The notes: a model not told the origin generated them from the letters alone. Counted from the first letter of the stretch, positions 8,850 through 18,527 are shown. The stretch: 64,000 nt of DNA from Aeromonas tecta (GCF_000820185.1 NZ_CDCA01000020.1:351975-415974); one strand, 5' to 3'. Numbers and translations: made by a program.

Positions 8850-11180
8850 TCATTTGGTCCAGTAGGGCTCAATGGCCAGCAGGCGGGGATCCTGCGGGGC
8901 GGCTTTGCGCATCCGTTTGACGTAGCCGAACGCCTCATCCTGCTCGCCAGCAATGGCATGCAGATAGATGAGGGTGTAGAGCAAGTCGGGATCCTCAGGT
9001 GCCTGCTCCAGCCCGGCCCGCAAGGCGGAAAGTGCCTCGTCACGGCGATTCAGCTGGGAGAGCAGCAGCCCCTGGTTGTAGCGGATCCGCACGTTGCCCG
9101 GCAGTTCGGTGGCCGCCTTGTCCAGCCAGTTCACGGCTTCCTCCGTTTTGCCACGCTCCACCAACAGCAGCGCCAGCATATACGCGAGGTTTCCGTGATC
9201 TGAAGTGGGCATTTTATCTAGTGCGAGCCCTTCTCGTAGCAGCGTCTCTGCTTCGTCCAGCTGCTGGGTCGCACTGGCCAGGGTCACCAGGTTGACCCGG
9301 GCTGGCACGAAGTAGGGATCCATCCGCAGGGCCTGGCGATACTCGGCCATGGCCTCCTGCTGGCGACCCTGGCGCGTCAGCAGCACCGCCAGATTGAGCC
9401 GTCCTCCCGGCAGATCCGCATTGCCACGCAGGCGCCGTTCATAATCTGCGAGCTGGCGCTGGAACCCCGCCCGCTCGGCCTCGGGCAAGCGGTCCAATGG
9501 AATGTCGGCGAGGGCCCGGATGGCTTCGTCCCGTACCGCCAGGCTCGGGTCCTGCAGCAGCGGCAGCAGGTCGTCCTGCCGCGCCATGGGCGGCGTATTG
9601 ACGAAACCGGAGACGGCATAGGCCCGCACCAGGGCGCTCTCATCCTTGAGGGCCAGGCGCAGGCTCGGCAGTGCAGGCAGACCGAGATCCGCCAGCTGCT
9701 CGGCCGCGGTGGCGCGCACGATGGCGGCTTTTTCCTTATCCGTCAGCAGGGCGCCGAGCAGTTCGAGGGCATTGCCCTGACCGCTGCGCACCGCCTGGAA
9801 GCTCTCGCCGTAGTGCGCGGGTCGCTGCGGTTTGTCATACCAGCTGTCGATGGCCTTGGCCGCCCACGCGGGCTGCTTGCCCTGATGACAGCTGGTGCAG
9901 GCATCCGGGCTGGCGGTCTTGGCCGCCAGATCCGGGCGCGGGATGCGCAGGCTGTGGTCGCGGCGCGGATCCACCACCATGTAGGTCTTGGTCGGCATGT
10001 GGCAATTGACGCACTGGGCCCCGGCGCTGCCCGGCTCATGATGATGGTGCGCCTTGTTGTCATACTCCTTGGCCTGCAGGCTGGGGAAGCGGCTGGTCGG
10101 CGGCTGGGGGTTGTGGCATTGCACACAGAGGGCGTTGCCCTCCAGCTTGATCTTGGTGCTATGGGGGTTATGGCAGTCGCTACACCCCACCCCGGCGGCG
10201 AACATCTTGCTCTGGGTGAAGGAGTCGAATTCGTAGACCTCGCCGTCGATCTGGCCATCGGCATGGTAGAGGGAGGTTCGCAGCGTGGTGGGCAGACTCT
10301 GATCCAGTTGCGGATGGCCCGGCATCTGGCCGGTGCCGAGCCCTTGCCTGCGGCTGTGGCAGAAGGCGCACTGCTCCACCTGCCCCTTGCTGCCGAGCGC
10401 CTTGGTGTCGACGCCGAGACCATAGTGATCATCCGGCGCCTTGGCACTGCCGCCCGCCTTGTGCTGATTGGCCCAGGTCACGTGGTTCTGGCTCGGGCCG
10501 TGGCAGGCCTGACAGCCGACGGTCTGCTCGTGCCAGCTGGTGCTGAAGCTGTCGCTCTTGTCGTCGTAACCCTTGCTCAGAGCGGTGGAGTGACAGTCGG
10601 CGCACATGGCGTTCCAGTTCTGGTAGCGACCGGTCCAGTGCAGGGGATCGCTGGTGGCAAAGCGCTGACCGGGGTAGAGGGAGAACCAGCGCTGCCCGCC
10701 TTCCCCCTTCGGGCGGCTATCCCAGGCCAGGGTCAGGGCCTGCAGGCGGCCACGGGAGTGTTCGACCAGGTATTGTTGCAGCGGGTAGTGGCCAAAGGTG
10801 TAGAGGATCTTGACGTCGGTGGGCTTGCCATCCTCTCCCTCCAGATTGGCGAAGAACGCATCCCCCTTGCGAAAGAAGCGGGCCTTGACGCCGGCCTCAT
10901 CGAAGCTGGCGTCCTTGAAGTCGCCAAGCACGTTGTCCGGGGTAGCGTGGCGCATGGCCCAGGCGTGATCGGAATCCTTCCATTGGGCGACCTGGCTCTC
11001 ATGGCAGTCGAGGCAGCTCGCCTCGGGGGCATAGCCGTTGGCCTCGGTGGCGAGAGCGGGAGATTGGCCTGGCTCGGCAAGGGCCGGAGCGGCGACAAAC
11101 AACAGCCAGCCCCAGAGGCCGGCCAACAACATGGCCATGATCCGGCGCGGCAACCCGCGTCTACAACATCTATCCCTCAC
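8850..11180 (-). CDS. Octaheme c-type cytochrome with HEAT and TPR repeats
   Basis: The GTG start follows an AAGGAG ribosome site 6 nt upstream. The 776-residue product has a signal peptide cleaved near ALA/EPG (about residue 35). Eight CxxCH haem-binding motifs have their first Cys near residues 56, 193, 223, 271, 333, 352, 390 and 428. The second half has HEAT-like segments (RATAAEQLADLGLPALPSLR) and TPR repeats (AMAEYRQALRMDPYFVPARV and following). It must be a periplasmic multihaem electron-transfer or redox protein, but I cannot assign donor, acceptor or enzyme activity. It stands alone, with no neighbouring quinol dehydrogenase or reductase subunit. Several His residues (HHHHEPG) may be haem axial ligands. 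Confidence 0.85.
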   Translation of the reverse strand: MRDRCCRRGLPRRIMAMLLAGLWGWLLFVAAPALAEPGQSPALATEANGYAPEASCLDCHESQVAQWKDSDHAWAMRHATPDNVLGDFKDASFDEAGVKARFFRKGDAFFANLEGEDGKPTDVKILYTFGHYPLQQYLVEHSRGRLQALTLAWDSRPKGEGGQRWFSLYPGQRFATSDPLHWTGRYQNWNAMCADCHSTALSKGYDDKSDSFSTSWHEQTVGCQACHGPSQNHVTWANQHKAGGSAKAPDDHYGLGVDTKALGSKGQVEQCAFCHSRRQGLGTGQMPGHPQLDQSLPTTLRTSLYHADGQIDGEVYEFDSFTQSKMFAAGVGCSDCHNPHSTKIKLEGNALCVQCHNPQPPTSRFPSLQAKEYDNKAHHHHEPGSAGAQCVNCHMPTKTYMVVDPRRDHSLRIPRPDLAAKTASPDACTSCHQGKQPAWAAKAIDSWYDKPQRPAHYGESFQAVRSGQGNALELLGALLTDKEKAAIVRATAAEQLADLGLPALPSLRLALKDESALVRAYAVSGFVNTPPMARQDDLLPLLQDPSLAVRDEAIRALADIPLDRLPEAERAGFQRQLADYERRLRGNADLPGGRLNLAVLLTRQGRQQEAMAEYRQALRMDPYFVPARVNLVTLASATQQLDEAETLLREGLALDKMPTSDHGNLAYMLALLLVERGKTEEAVNWLDKAATELPGNVRIRYNQGLLLSQLNRRDEALSALRAGLEQAPEDPDLLYTLIYLHAIAGEQDEAFGYVKRMRKAAPQDPRLLAIEPYWTK

Positions 11181-11523
11181 AACGTGCTCCTTGCTTGCCC
11201 GTGATATCGAGCGTTCTTGTTATCTGATGCGTGGATGGCAATACAGCATCACCGCCACAGGCCGGGATCCTTCCGGCAAGTCGTGAAAGTGGGCGTCGTC
11301 ATATGACCGACGTGACTGATTCTCTTGGTTATTTAAGTATCACTACGGCGTGACTCCCTCAAGGTCTAAATGGAGACCAGCGGAAAGTGGATGCAGGAAA
11401 ATGCCCATGTCTGCCAAGCAGCAAGTGGATAAAACTGCACTCAGAGCGCGTCACCCTGACTGCACCAATGCAAAGGGCCGCCAGTCACGGCAGCCCCTTT
11501 GCTATGTTTTGCGGATTACCGAC
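11181..11523. other. Intergenic region between the cytochrome and the acetyltransferase genes
   Basis: This 343-nt stretch should hold the promoter of the octaheme cytochrome gene (minus strand) and the 3' end signals of the acetyltransferase gene. I see an AT-rich patch near 11320-11345 but no clear -35/-10 pair or FNR/ArcA box that I would defend. A hairpin at 11471-11501 is listed separately. Confidence 0.4.
11471..11501 (-). terminator. Hairpin terminator-like repeat after the acetyltransferase gene
   Basis: On the minus strand an imperfect hairpin (GCAAAGGGGCTGCC paired with GGCGGCCCTTTG) begins about 22 nt after the acetyltransferase stop codon. The T-run is weak, so efficiency is uncertain. 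Confidence 0.4.
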
Positions 11524-12045
11524 TCAGACCGCGACGCTTTCCCGCTTTGGATCTTCCAGCAGCAGGCACTCCTCTTCGTCCGTCCCCAGCTTGACCAGCC
11601 GACCCTGACTCAGCCCCAGCTTGGCCAAGAGCCCAACCGAGCGCTCGTTGCCCGCCGTGACGATGGCGATCACCCGCTCGATGCCGAGGCGCTCACGCCC
11701 ATCCTGCAGCGCCGCCTGCGCCGCTTCGACACCATAGCCCTGGCCACGATAGGCCGGCAGGAAGGCGTAGCCGATGTCCTCGCACGGCAGGGTATCGCGC
11801 TTGATGAGGCCGCAGATACCGATCTTGGCGCCGTCTTCCCGCCGACTGACCAGGTAGAGACCGTGCCCATGCTGGGCATAGCTGACCGCAGGCCCCTGCT
11901 GGATATAGTCTTCGGCATCGCTCAGGGTGCGTACCCCGCGATCGCCGATGTAGCGATGAAAATCGCCATCATTGAGCAACTCGAGGATAAAGGGGGCGTC
12001 GACGGTGGTTAATTCGCGCAGGGTGAGGCGCTCGGAGAGGATCAT
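11524..12045 (-). CDS. GNAT-family N-acetyltransferase (RimJ/RimL-like)
   Basis: The start at 12045 (MILSERLTLRELTTVDAPFI) gives the usual N-terminus of RimJ-type acetyltransferases; an ATG 36 nt upstream is the alternative. The 173-residue protein has the acetyl-CoA loop in motif A (YAFLPAYRGQGYGVEAAQAAL, Q/R-x-x-G-x-G type) near residues 90-105 and a following helix. It should transfer an acetyl group from acetyl-CoA to an amine, perhaps a protein N-terminus or a small molecule. The substrate cannot be deduced. It is transcribed divergently from the small acidic protein gene that starts at 12267. Confidence 0.8.
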   Translation of the reverse strand: MILSERLTLRELTTVDAPFILELLNDGDFHRYIGDRGVRTLSDAEDYIQQGPAVSYAQHGHGLYLVSRREDGAKIGICGLIKRDTLPCEDIGYAFLPAYRGQGYGVEAAQAALQDGRERLGIERVIAIVTAGNERSVGLLAKLGLSQGRLVKLGTDEEECLLLEDPKRESVAV

Positions 12046-12266
12046 GGCAAGGGCTCTTCTTTTAGGAATTATCGGGAACAAGACAGACCACCAAGACTGC
12101 CCCCACCGCGGCCCCTTGGCAAGATCCAGCGCTCAGAAGTGGCGGCGAAGCAGCACAAAGCCGCGATAATGCCGCTCTCGGCCAGAATTTCTCCCTATCT
12201 GACACCAGCCCCGCCGCCGGTTGCGGCTATACTGCGCTCCCTAATTGCCTCATCAGGACAGATACC

Positions 12267-12530
12267 ATGACCGAGAACACCGAATTTTTCGACGAACAAA
12301 CCCTGCTGGAGATGGTGGATAACCAGCTCGCCGACGGCAACCCCTCACAGGTGAAGGCCACCCTGATGCGGCTGGTGATGACCGGCACCCCGCGGGAAGA
12401 GGCGCTGCAATACATCGCCTGCGCCCTCGGCGCCGAGCTGATGGCGATGGAAGCCGAACAGGGTCCCTTCAACCTGCCCCGCTACGTCGAGTTTCTCGAC
12501 AGCCTGCCCGAGATGCCCTGGGCCGAATAA
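12267..12530 (+). CDS. Small acidic protein of unknown function
   Basis: An 87-residue, strongly acidic, helical protein (starts MTENTEFFDEQTLLEMVDN) with no membrane segment, no cysteine pair and no catalytic motif that I recognise. Codon use resembles that of the neighbours, so it is likely real. It lies 74 nt upstream of the ypfJ-like gene on the same strand. Function unknown. Confidence 0.65.
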   Translation: MTENTEFFDEQTLLEMVDNQLADGNPSQVKATLMRLVMTGTPREEALQYIACALGAELMAMEAEQGPFNLPRYVEFLDSLPEMPWAE

Positions 12531-12604
12531 GCTTCCCTCATTAGGCAAGCTCGGCGGCCAGCCATTATCATTACTGCCACAGCCAATGACGGGAGTAAGC
12601 GGAT

Positions 12605-13459
12605 ATGCGCTGGCAAGATCGCCGTGAGAGCAACAACGTGGAAGACAGGCGCCAGGAAGGCGGTGGCAGCGGAGGCGGCGGCTTCCCCATCGGCGGCAAG
12701 GGCCGCCTGATCCTGGTCGTCGTGGTGATGGTGGCCGGTTACTACGGTGTGGATCTGAGCCCCCTGCTCAACGATCCGGCGCCGCAAACCCAGGCGCCGC
12801 GCCAGAATGTGTCTCAAACGGCCAATGATCCTCTCGCCAAGTTTACCTCTGTGATGCTCGCCTCCACCGAAGATGCCTGGAGCGAGATCTTCGCCCAGAG
12901 CGGCAGCCAGTATCAGCCACCCAAGCTGGTGCTCTATCGCGGCGCCACCCGCACCGGCTGTGGCCAGGGTCAATCGGTGATGGGTCCCTTCTACTGCCCG
13001 ACGGACAGATCGGTCTACATCGATCTCTCCTTCTATCAGGACATGCGCGACAAGCTGGGGGCCGACGGTGACTTCGCCCAGGGCTACGTGGTCGCTCACG
13101 AGGTGGGTCACCACGTGCAGAACCTGCTCGGCATCGCGACCAAGGTGCGCCAGCAGCAACAAGGGCTGAGCCAGGCCGCCCAGAACAAGCTGTCGGTCAA
13201 ACTCGAACTGCAGGCCGACTGCTTCGCCGGGGTCTGGGGTCACTACATGGAACGAGAAAAAGTGCTGGAGCACGGCGATCTGGAGGAGGCCCTCAACGCC
13301 GCCCAGGCCATAGGGGACGACCGCCTGCAACAGCAGGGTCAGGGCCGGGTAGTGCCGGACAGCTTCACCCACGGCAGCTCGGCCCAGCGCCTCGCCTGGT
13401 TCAAAAAAGGCTTCGACACTGGCAAGCCGGCCAGCTGCGACACCTTCGCCGCCCGCTAG
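12605..13459 (+). CDS. ypfJ: YpfJ-like neutral zinc metallopeptidase family protein
   Basis: The 284-residue protein has an N-terminal Gly-rich region and one membrane-anchoring helix near residues 35-50 ([15 protein letters not shown]), then the zinc-peptidase-like domain. The motif HEVGHH (residues 165-170) is the HExxH zinc site, and a downstream Glu in [11 protein letters not shown] supplies the third ligand type. Length and motifs match the YpfJ/KPN_p00295 family of gammaproteobacteria. Peptidase activity is inferred from the family motif. A perfect hairpin terminator follows. Confidence 0.85.
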   Translation: MRWQDRRESNNVEDRRQEGGGSGGGGFPIGGKGRLILVVVVMVAGYYGVDLSPLLNDPAPQTQAPRQNVSQTANDPLAKFTSVMLASTEDAWSEIFAQSGSQYQPPKLVLYRGATRTGCGQGQSVMGPFYCPTDRSVYIDLSFYQDMRDKLGADGDFAQGYVVAHEVGHHVQNLLGIATKVRQQQQGLSQAAQNKLSVKLELQADCFAGVWGHYMEREKVLEHGDLEEALNAAQAIGDDRLQQQGQGRVVPDSFTHGSSAQRLAWFKKGFDTGKPASCDTFAAR

Positions 13460-13471
13460 CAAGATGCAGCA

Positions 13472-13506
13472 AGCAAAGCGCCGACCTTAGGGTCGGCGCT
13501 TTGCTA
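13472..13506. terminator. Bidirectional hairpin terminator between ypfJ and the ATP-pyrophosphatase gene
   Basis: Perfect palindrome AGCAAAGCGCCGACC-TTAG-GGTCGGCGCTTTGCT, 15-bp stem and 4-nt loop, directly after the ypfJ stop and facing the 3' end of the convergent gene. Confidence 0.7.
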
Positions 13507-13561
13507 TCAGGCTATCGGTGCTATGGGGCTATCGACGTTATGGCTCTAGAGGCCCGCCGGA

Positions 13562-14260
13562 TCACGACCCGTCACTGGTCTCGCTAGAGACGCCGACCGG
13601 TAGCAGATCGGTAAAGACGAAGCCATCTCTGACCACAGTTTCCCCTGTTTTAATGGCCAAAGGCAGCATGAACATTGGTCCATCATAGGCCAGGGTGTGA
13701 AACTCGCCGTTCTCGCCACAAGGATCCACCCCATCCGGCAGGGCCGCCAGCAGCGTCTCATCGAACTCATGCCCACCCAGGCTCATATCCAGCTTCTTGG
13801 GGTCGAGGGTGCTGATCCGCGCCTTGAGCCCGGCTGCCATCATCTCCCGCGCCAACTCGGTCGTGTCGCTGCCCCACAGCGGGAACAGCGCGGTGATCCC
13901 CGCCCCCTCGAGCTGTCGCTCCCGATAGGCGCGCACATCCTCGAGGAAGAGATCGCCAAATGCCATGTGACGGATCCCCCGGGCCTGCACCGCCGCGATG
14001 AAGTCGGTCATGATGCGGGCGTAATCTTCATTGCTGCAGGGCCATGGCAGGTCGATGGTGGTCAGCGGCAGCCCCACGCACTCGGCCTGCTGCAGCAACA
14101 GCTGCTTGCGCACCCCGTGCATGGCGACCCGTTCGAACGCCTGATTGAGGGTGGTGAACAGCCCCACCACCTCGATGGCCGGATCCTGGCGCAGTCGATG
14201 CAGCGCCCAGGCACTGTCTTTACCGCTGCTCCAGGAGAGCAGCACCTTGGTCTTTGTCAT
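13562..14260 (-). CDS. Adenine nucleotide alpha-hydrolase-like ATP-pyrophosphatase (diphthine-ammonia ligase fold)
   Basis: The start at 14260 (MTKTKVLLSWSSGKDS) follows a GGAGA ribosome site; the frame runs open further upstream without one. The 232-residue protein carries the SSGKDSAWAL PP-loop near residues 10-19. The later GDLFLEDVRAYRE and WGSDTTELAREMMAAG segments are seen in the diphthine-ammonia ligase (Dph6/YjbF-like) branch of ATP-pyrophosphatases. Bacteria lack diphthamide, so the real substrate is unknown. It probably adenylates a carboxyl or amide group. The gene is divergent from the MFS transporter gene. Confidence 0.75.
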   Translation of the reverse strand: MTKTKVLLSWSSGKDSAWALHRLRQDPAIEVVGLFTTLNQAFERVAMHGVRKQLLLQQAECVGLPLTTIDLPWPCSNEDYARIMTDFIAAVQARGIRHMAFGDLFLEDVRAYRERQLEGAGITALFPLWGSDTTELAREMMAAGLKARISTLDPKKLDMSLGGHEFDETLLAALPDGVDPCGENGEFHTLAYDGPMFMLPLAIKTGETVVRDGFVFTDLLPVGVSSETSDGS

Positions 14261-14414
14261 AATGTCTCCGGCACTCTTGCGGCCCGACGCTGCAAGACTG
14301 TGTTGCGAATTGTGCGATTTACTTCTTGGGATGCAAAAGCATACCCTCATGGATGAGCGTGCCCCGCAAAGGATGGGGGACAATAACTAAAAAAACGATG
14401 GGAAACATAAGGAT

Positions 14415-15731
14415 ATGACCACAGTCACCGGCACTCATGATCACAATCGCCCCCTCAACCGACAGGATTACAAGACCCTGAGCCTGGCGGCCCTCGGCGG
14501 CGCCCTCGAATTCTACGACTTTATCATCTTCGTCTTCTTCGCCGTGGTCATTGGCGAGCTGTTCTTCCCGGCCGACATTCCCGAGTGGCTGCGCCAGTTC
14601 CAGACCTTCGGCATCTTCGCTGCCGGTTACCTGGCGCGCCCCCTCGGCGGCATCATCATGGCGCATTTTGGCGATCTTATCGGCCGCAAGCGCATGTTCA
14701 CCCTGAGCATCCTGATGATGGCGCTGCCCACCCTGCTGATCGGCCTGCTGCCGACCTATGCCGCCCTCGGCATCGCCGCCCCGCTGCTGCTGTTGCTGCT
14801 GCGCATCCTGCAAGGGGCCGCCATCGGCGGTGAAGTGCCCGGCGCCTGGGTATTCGTGGCCGAACATGTGCCCGCCCGCCGGATCGGCCTCGCCTGTGGC
14901 ACCCTCACCGCAGGGCTGACTGCCGGCATCCTGCTCGGATCCTTGGTCGCTACCGCCATCAACCGTGGCATGAGCCCCATCGAGGTGAGCGAGTGGGGCT
15001 GGCGTCTGGCCTTCGTGCTCGGCGGGGTGTTTGGCATCGTCGCCATGTACCTGCGCCGCTGGCTGCACGAGACTCCGGTCTTTGCCGAGATGCAGGCCAA
15101 CAAGACCCTGGCCGCCGAGCTGCCGCTCAAGACGGTGCTGCGTGAACACAAGGGCAGCGTCATCGTCTCCATGCTGCTGACCTGGTTGCTCTCCGCCGGT
15201 ATCGTGGTGGTGATCCTGATGACCCCGACCTACTTGCAGAAGGTGCATGGTATCAGCCCGACCGATGCCCTGACCGCCAACTCGCTGGCCATAGTCGCGC
15301 TCACCCTGGGCTGCATCTTCTATGGCCGACTGATCGACGCCATCGGCAGCGGCCCCACCTTCGTGTTTGGCTCCCTGCTGCTGGCAGGGGCGACCTATGC
15401 CTTCTATCACGGCCTGGCGGCAGGCATGGAACAGTTGGTGCCGCTCTATGCCCTGGCGGGCTTCGCGGTCGGCATCGTCGGCGCCGTGCCCTATGTGATG
15501 GTCAACGCCTTCCCGGCCGTGGTGCGCTTCTCCGGGCTGTCGTTCTCCTACAACGTGGCCTACGCCATCTTCGGGGGCCTGACTCCTATGCTGGTGACAC
15601 TCTGGATGAAGGAGGACGTGCTGGCCCCGTCCCACTATGTAGTCAGTCTGGCTGCCTTGGGCTTCGTGCTCGGCCTGTTCTTCTGGCTTCGTAAGCGCGG
15701 TCAGCAGCAGACCCGGCCACAGACCGCCTGA
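14415..15731 (+). CDS. Major facilitator superfamily transporter (metabolite:H+ symporter type)
   Basis: A 438-residue protein with twelve predicted membrane helices. The first cytoplasmic loop signature (HFGDLIGRKRMF) and the SLAALGGALEFYDFIIFVFF start are typical of the metabolite:H+ symporter branch (ProP/KgtP/ShiA-like). A second loop near RRWLHETPVFAEM also fits this branch. It should import an organic acid or osmolyte with protons; the substrate cannot be told from sequence. It is transcribed alone, with a hairpin downstream. Confidence 0.85.
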   Translation: MTTVTGTHDHNRPLNRQDYKTLSLAALGGALEFYDFIIFVFFAVVIGELFFPADIPEWLRQFQTFGIFAAGYLARPLGGIIMAHFGDLIGRKRMFTLSILMMALPTLLIGLLPTYAALGIAAPLLLLLLRILQGAAIGGEVPGAWVFVAEHVPARRIGLACGTLTAGLTAGILLGSLVATAINRGMSPIEVSEWGWRLAFVLGGVFGIVAMYLRRWLHETPVFAEMQANKTLAAELPLKTVLREHKGSVIVSMLLTWLLSAGIVVVILMTPTYLQKVHGISPTDALTANSLAIVALTLGCIFYGRLIDAIGSGPTFVFGSLLLAGATYAFYHGLAAGMEQLVPLYALAGFAVGIVGAVPYVMVNAFPAVVRFSGLSFSYNVAYAIFGGLTPMLVTLWMKEDVLAPSHYVVSLAALGFVLGLFFWLRKRGQQQTRPQTA

Positions 15732-15800
15732 ATCACCCAGGCAAGGGCTATGCGAGCGGCTCAGCGTCAGCTCGTGCCGCAAGATAGCTGATTTGGACAG

Positions 15801-15821
15801 GAGCCCCGACTTTCGGGGCTC
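15801..15821 (+). terminator. Hairpin downstream of the MFS gene
   Basis: GAGCCCCGA-CTT-TCGGGGCTC forms a perfect 9-bp stem about 70 nt after the stop. It lacks a T-run, so it is a weak terminator candidate. Confidence 0.4.
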
Positions 15822-15923
15822 ATCCATTCCGGCTATATTCAGCCGGGCTCCCGTAGAGTAGCCACCCTTTCAGGCCGGACCCGCGTCCGGTCCCTGTTTT
15901 TGCCAATCCTTCCGAGGTGCAAG

Positions 15924-16640
15924 ATGTTTTTCCAGGTCGTATTCATCGCCTTGCTGGCGCTACTGCCCATGGTCAACCCCCCCACGACGGCCACCCTGCT
16001 GCTGGGGCTGAGCAAGGGGATGTCCCGCGAGCACGTGCGTCGCCAGATCAATCTGGCCGCCATCTATCTGTTTGGCACCCTCTGCGTCAGCTTCTTCATT
16101 GGATCCTCCATCCTGGATCTGTTCGGGATCTCCATTCCCGGCTTGCGGCTGGCCGGCGGCCTTATCATCGCCTTCATCGGCTTTCGCATGCTGTTCCCGG
16201 CGCCGGCTCAGGCCACCGAGAATGACATCAACCAGAGCATCGCCTTCGTGCCGCTCACCATGCCCAGCATGTGCGGGCCCGGTACCATGGCGCTGGTGAT
16301 CAGTGGCGCCGCCCAGATTGCCGAGCTGCCCGCCGACTACAACCGCTTCGTCATCTATGCCGCCATGGTCACCGCCTTCGCGCTGATGAGCCTGCTCAGC
16401 TGGGGCGTACTCAAGCTGGCGGATCCGGTGTGCAAGATCCTGGGGGCCACCGGCATCGATGCCATGACCCGCATCATGGGCTTCCTGCTGGTGTGCATGG
16501 GCATGCAGTTCTGCATCAACGGCATCAAGGAAGTGGCGCAGGATCCGGTGTTCCACGGCGCGCCTGCCGCCCAGGTTCAGCACCATATCCCCGATGGCAA
16601 ACACAACATCGAACCCGGGATGATTGCCCCCAAATCCTGA
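15924..16640 (+). CDS. MarC-family integral membrane protein
   Basis: The ATG at 15924 (MFFQVVFIALLALLPMVNPP) has a GAGGTGC ribosome site and is preferred to the in-frame start 24 nt upstream. The 238-residue protein has six predicted helices and the MVNPPTT and GGLIIAFIGFRML segments typical of the MarC/YchE/YhgN family. Members are annotated as MarC or NAAT transporters, but the transported substrate is generally not established. The next gene on this strand is 114 nt away. Confidence 0.82.
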   Translation: MFFQVVFIALLALLPMVNPPTTATLLLGLSKGMSREHVRRQINLAAIYLFGTLCVSFFIGSSILDLFGISIPGLRLAGGLIIAFIGFRMLFPAPAQATENDINQSIAFVPLTMPSMCGPGTMALVISGAAQIAELPADYNRFVIYAAMVTAFALMSLLSWGVLKLADPVCKILGATGIDAMTRIMGFLLVCMGMQFCINGIKEVAQDPVFHGAPAAQVQHHIPDGKHNIEPGMIAPKS

Positions 16641-16754
16641 GCACCGCAACCAGGGGGCTTGCCGCCCAAATAGATCATTTTTTGTACAGACAAGGTTCAG
16701 CTGAGGGGGCCTAAAGTGATGTTGCCACATCAAATACCCCCAAGGAGATATGAA

Positions 16755-16958
16755 ATGAAAGAGATGCTGACCGAGATCCGCAGCTACAGCCTGTTTCATG
16801 AATATCTGAATGTTGTCGGCGTCGCCGGCCCCACCCCGGCCCAGATTGCCCAGGAGTGGGAGTACAAGAGTGCCAATCGCCTGGTGGCCAGGATCAAGCA
16901 GGATCCTCAAGGCAAGACGCGCTACTACATAGACGCTCGCGTCATCTCGGTGAACTGA
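16755..16958 (+). CDS. Small basic protein of unknown function
   Basis: A 67-residue protein starting MKEMLTEIRSYSLFHEYLNV, with an AAGGAGATATGAA ribosome site that fixes the start at 16755. The middle (TPAQIAQEWEYKSANRLVAR) resembles a small helix-turn-helix-like fold, but I cannot name a family. Two terminators follow at once. Confidence 0.65.
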   Translation: MKEMLTEIRSYSLFHEYLNVVGVAGPTPAQIAQEWEYKSANRLVARIKQDPQGKTRYYIDARVISVN

Positions 16959-16975
16959 CCCGAACGCAATCATTC

Positions 16976-17001
16976 AGCCCCGGCAACGCCCGGGGCTTTT
17001 T
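16976..17001 (+). terminator. Intrinsic terminator of the 67-residue protein gene
   Basis: AGCCCCGG-CAACG-CCCGGGGCT followed by TTTTT, 18 nt after the stop codon. Confidence 0.8.
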
Positions 17002-17017
17002 GTTGCCCCGTGTAACG

Positions 17018-17057
17018 CCCACTAAAAACCCCGGCACTGGCCGGGGTTTTTAGTGGG
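17018..17057. terminator. Bidirectional terminator between the small gene and tldD
   Basis: A perfect palindrome of about 18-bp arms (CCCACTAAAAACCCCGG with CCGGGGTTTTTAGTGGG). It has T-runs on both strands, so it can end tldD transcripts (minus strand) and any read-through on the plus strand. Confidence 0.85.
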
Positions 17058-17078
17058 TAAGATGGCGAGCGAGCCGCC

Positions 17079-18527
17079 TTACTGGGTGCCGCCCACGGTG
17101 AGGCTGTCGAGCTTGAGGGTCGGTTGACCCACCCCGACCGGCACGCTCTGCCCCTCCTTGCCGCAGACCCCGACCCCGCGATCGAGCGCCAGATCCCGGC
17201 CCACCATGGAGACCTGGCTCATGGCCTCGGGGCCGTTGCCGATCAGGGTCGCGCCCTTGATGGGCACGGTTATCTTGCCATCCTCGATGAGATAGGCCTC
17301 GGAGGCGGAGAAGACGAACTTGCCGGAGGTGATGTCCACCTGACCGCCGCCGAAGTTGGGGGCATAGATCCCCTTCTTCACCGAGGCGATGATCTCCGCC
17401 GGATCGTACTGACCCGCCAGCATATAGGTGTTGGTCATGCGCGGCATCGGCAGGGCGGCGTAGGATTCGCGGCGACCGTTACCGGTCAGCGGCACCCCCA
17501 TCAACCGGGCGTTCTGCTTGTCTTGCAGGTAGCCCTTGAGGATCCCGTTCTCGATCAACACGTTGTAACCGCCCGGCGTGCCTTCATCATCGATGGAGAC
17601 GGAGCCGCGCAGACCCGGCAGGGTGCCGTCATCGACGATGGTGCAGTGCTTGGAGGCGACCTGCTCACCGATCCGACCGGCGAAGGCGGAGGAACCCTTG
17701 CGATTGAAGTCCCCCTCCAGGCCGTGGCCCACGGCTTCGTGCAGCAGCACGCCAGGCCAACCGGCACCGAGCACTACCGGCATGGTACCGGCGGGGGCGT
17801 CTATGGCCTCCAGGTTGATCAGCGCCTGACGCACGGCTTCCCGCACATAGCCAAAGGCCCGGCTCTCCAGCCCGTCCAGCTCCAGGAAATAGTCATAACC
17901 GCAGCGACCACCACCACCGGCGCTGCCACGCTCGCGCTTGTCACCCTTCTCGGCGATCACGGTCACCGACAACCGCACCAATGGGCGCACATCGGCGGCC
18001 AGAGTGCCGTCGGTGGCCGCCACCAGGATCTCTTCGTAGACGCCGCTGATGGAGGCCATCACCTGATTGATGGCGGGATCCAGACTGCGGGCAAACTTGT
18101 CCATCTGCTCAAGCAGGGCGATCTTCTGATGCTTGTCGAGGGTCTGCAGCGGATCCATGGCCGGATAGAGCAGGTTGGCCGAAGTTCTGGCCCAGGCCTT
18201 CACCTTGCCCTGCGCCCCGGCTGCAGCGATGCCCCGGGCGGCAGTGACCGACTGCTGCAACGCCAGCAGGCTCAGCTCATCGGAGTAGGCAAAGCCGGTC
18301 TTCTCGCCACTGACGGCGCGCACACCCACCCCCTGGTCGATGTTGTAGCTGCCATCCTTGACGATGCCGTCTTCCAGCATCCAGGACTCGTGCCAGCTGC
18401 GCTGGAAATAGAGGTCGCCGAACTCCACCTGATGGCTCATCAGGCTGCCGAGCAGCTGTTGCAGGCGCCCTTCGTCAAGATCGTTCGGGGCCAACAGAGA
18501 GGCACTAACCTGGCTCAATAGACTCAA
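17079..18527 (-). CDS. tldD: TldD, metalloprotease subunit
   Basis: The 482-residue product aligns by eye along its full length with Escherichia coli TldD (MSL... start, [43 protein letters not shown]). The zinc motif [11 protein letters not shown] is present near residue 258. With TldE/PmbA it forms a protease that trims modified peptides and toxins; the partner gene is not in this window. The start codon is TTG, supported by a GGAGAGAAAGA ribosome site just upstream and by family length. A folded inverted repeat lies in the 168-nt gap upstream. Confidence 0.92.
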   Translation of the reverse strand: MSLLSQVSASLLAPNDLDEGRLQQLLGSLMSHQVEFGDLYFQRSWHESWMLEDGIVKDGSYNIDQGVGVRAVSGEKTGFAYSDELSLLALQQSVTAARGIAAAGAQGKVKAWARTSANLLYPAMDPLQTLDKHQKIALLEQMDKFARSLDPAINQVMASISGVYEEILVAATDGTLAADVRPLVRLSVTVIAEKGDKRERGSAGGGGRCGYDYFLELDGLESRAFGYVREAVRQALINLEAIDAPAGTMPVVLGAGWPGVLLHEAVGHGLEGDFNRKGSSAFAGRIGEQVASKHCTIVDDGTLPGLRGSVSIDDEGTPGGYNVLIENGILKGYLQDKQNARLMGVPLTGNGRRESYAALPMPRMTNTYMLAGQYDPAEIIASVKKGIYAPNFGGGQVDITSGKFVFSASEAYLIEDGKITVPIKGATLIGNGPEAMSQVSMVGRDLALDRGVGVCGKEGQSVPVGVGQPTLKLDSLTVGGTQ

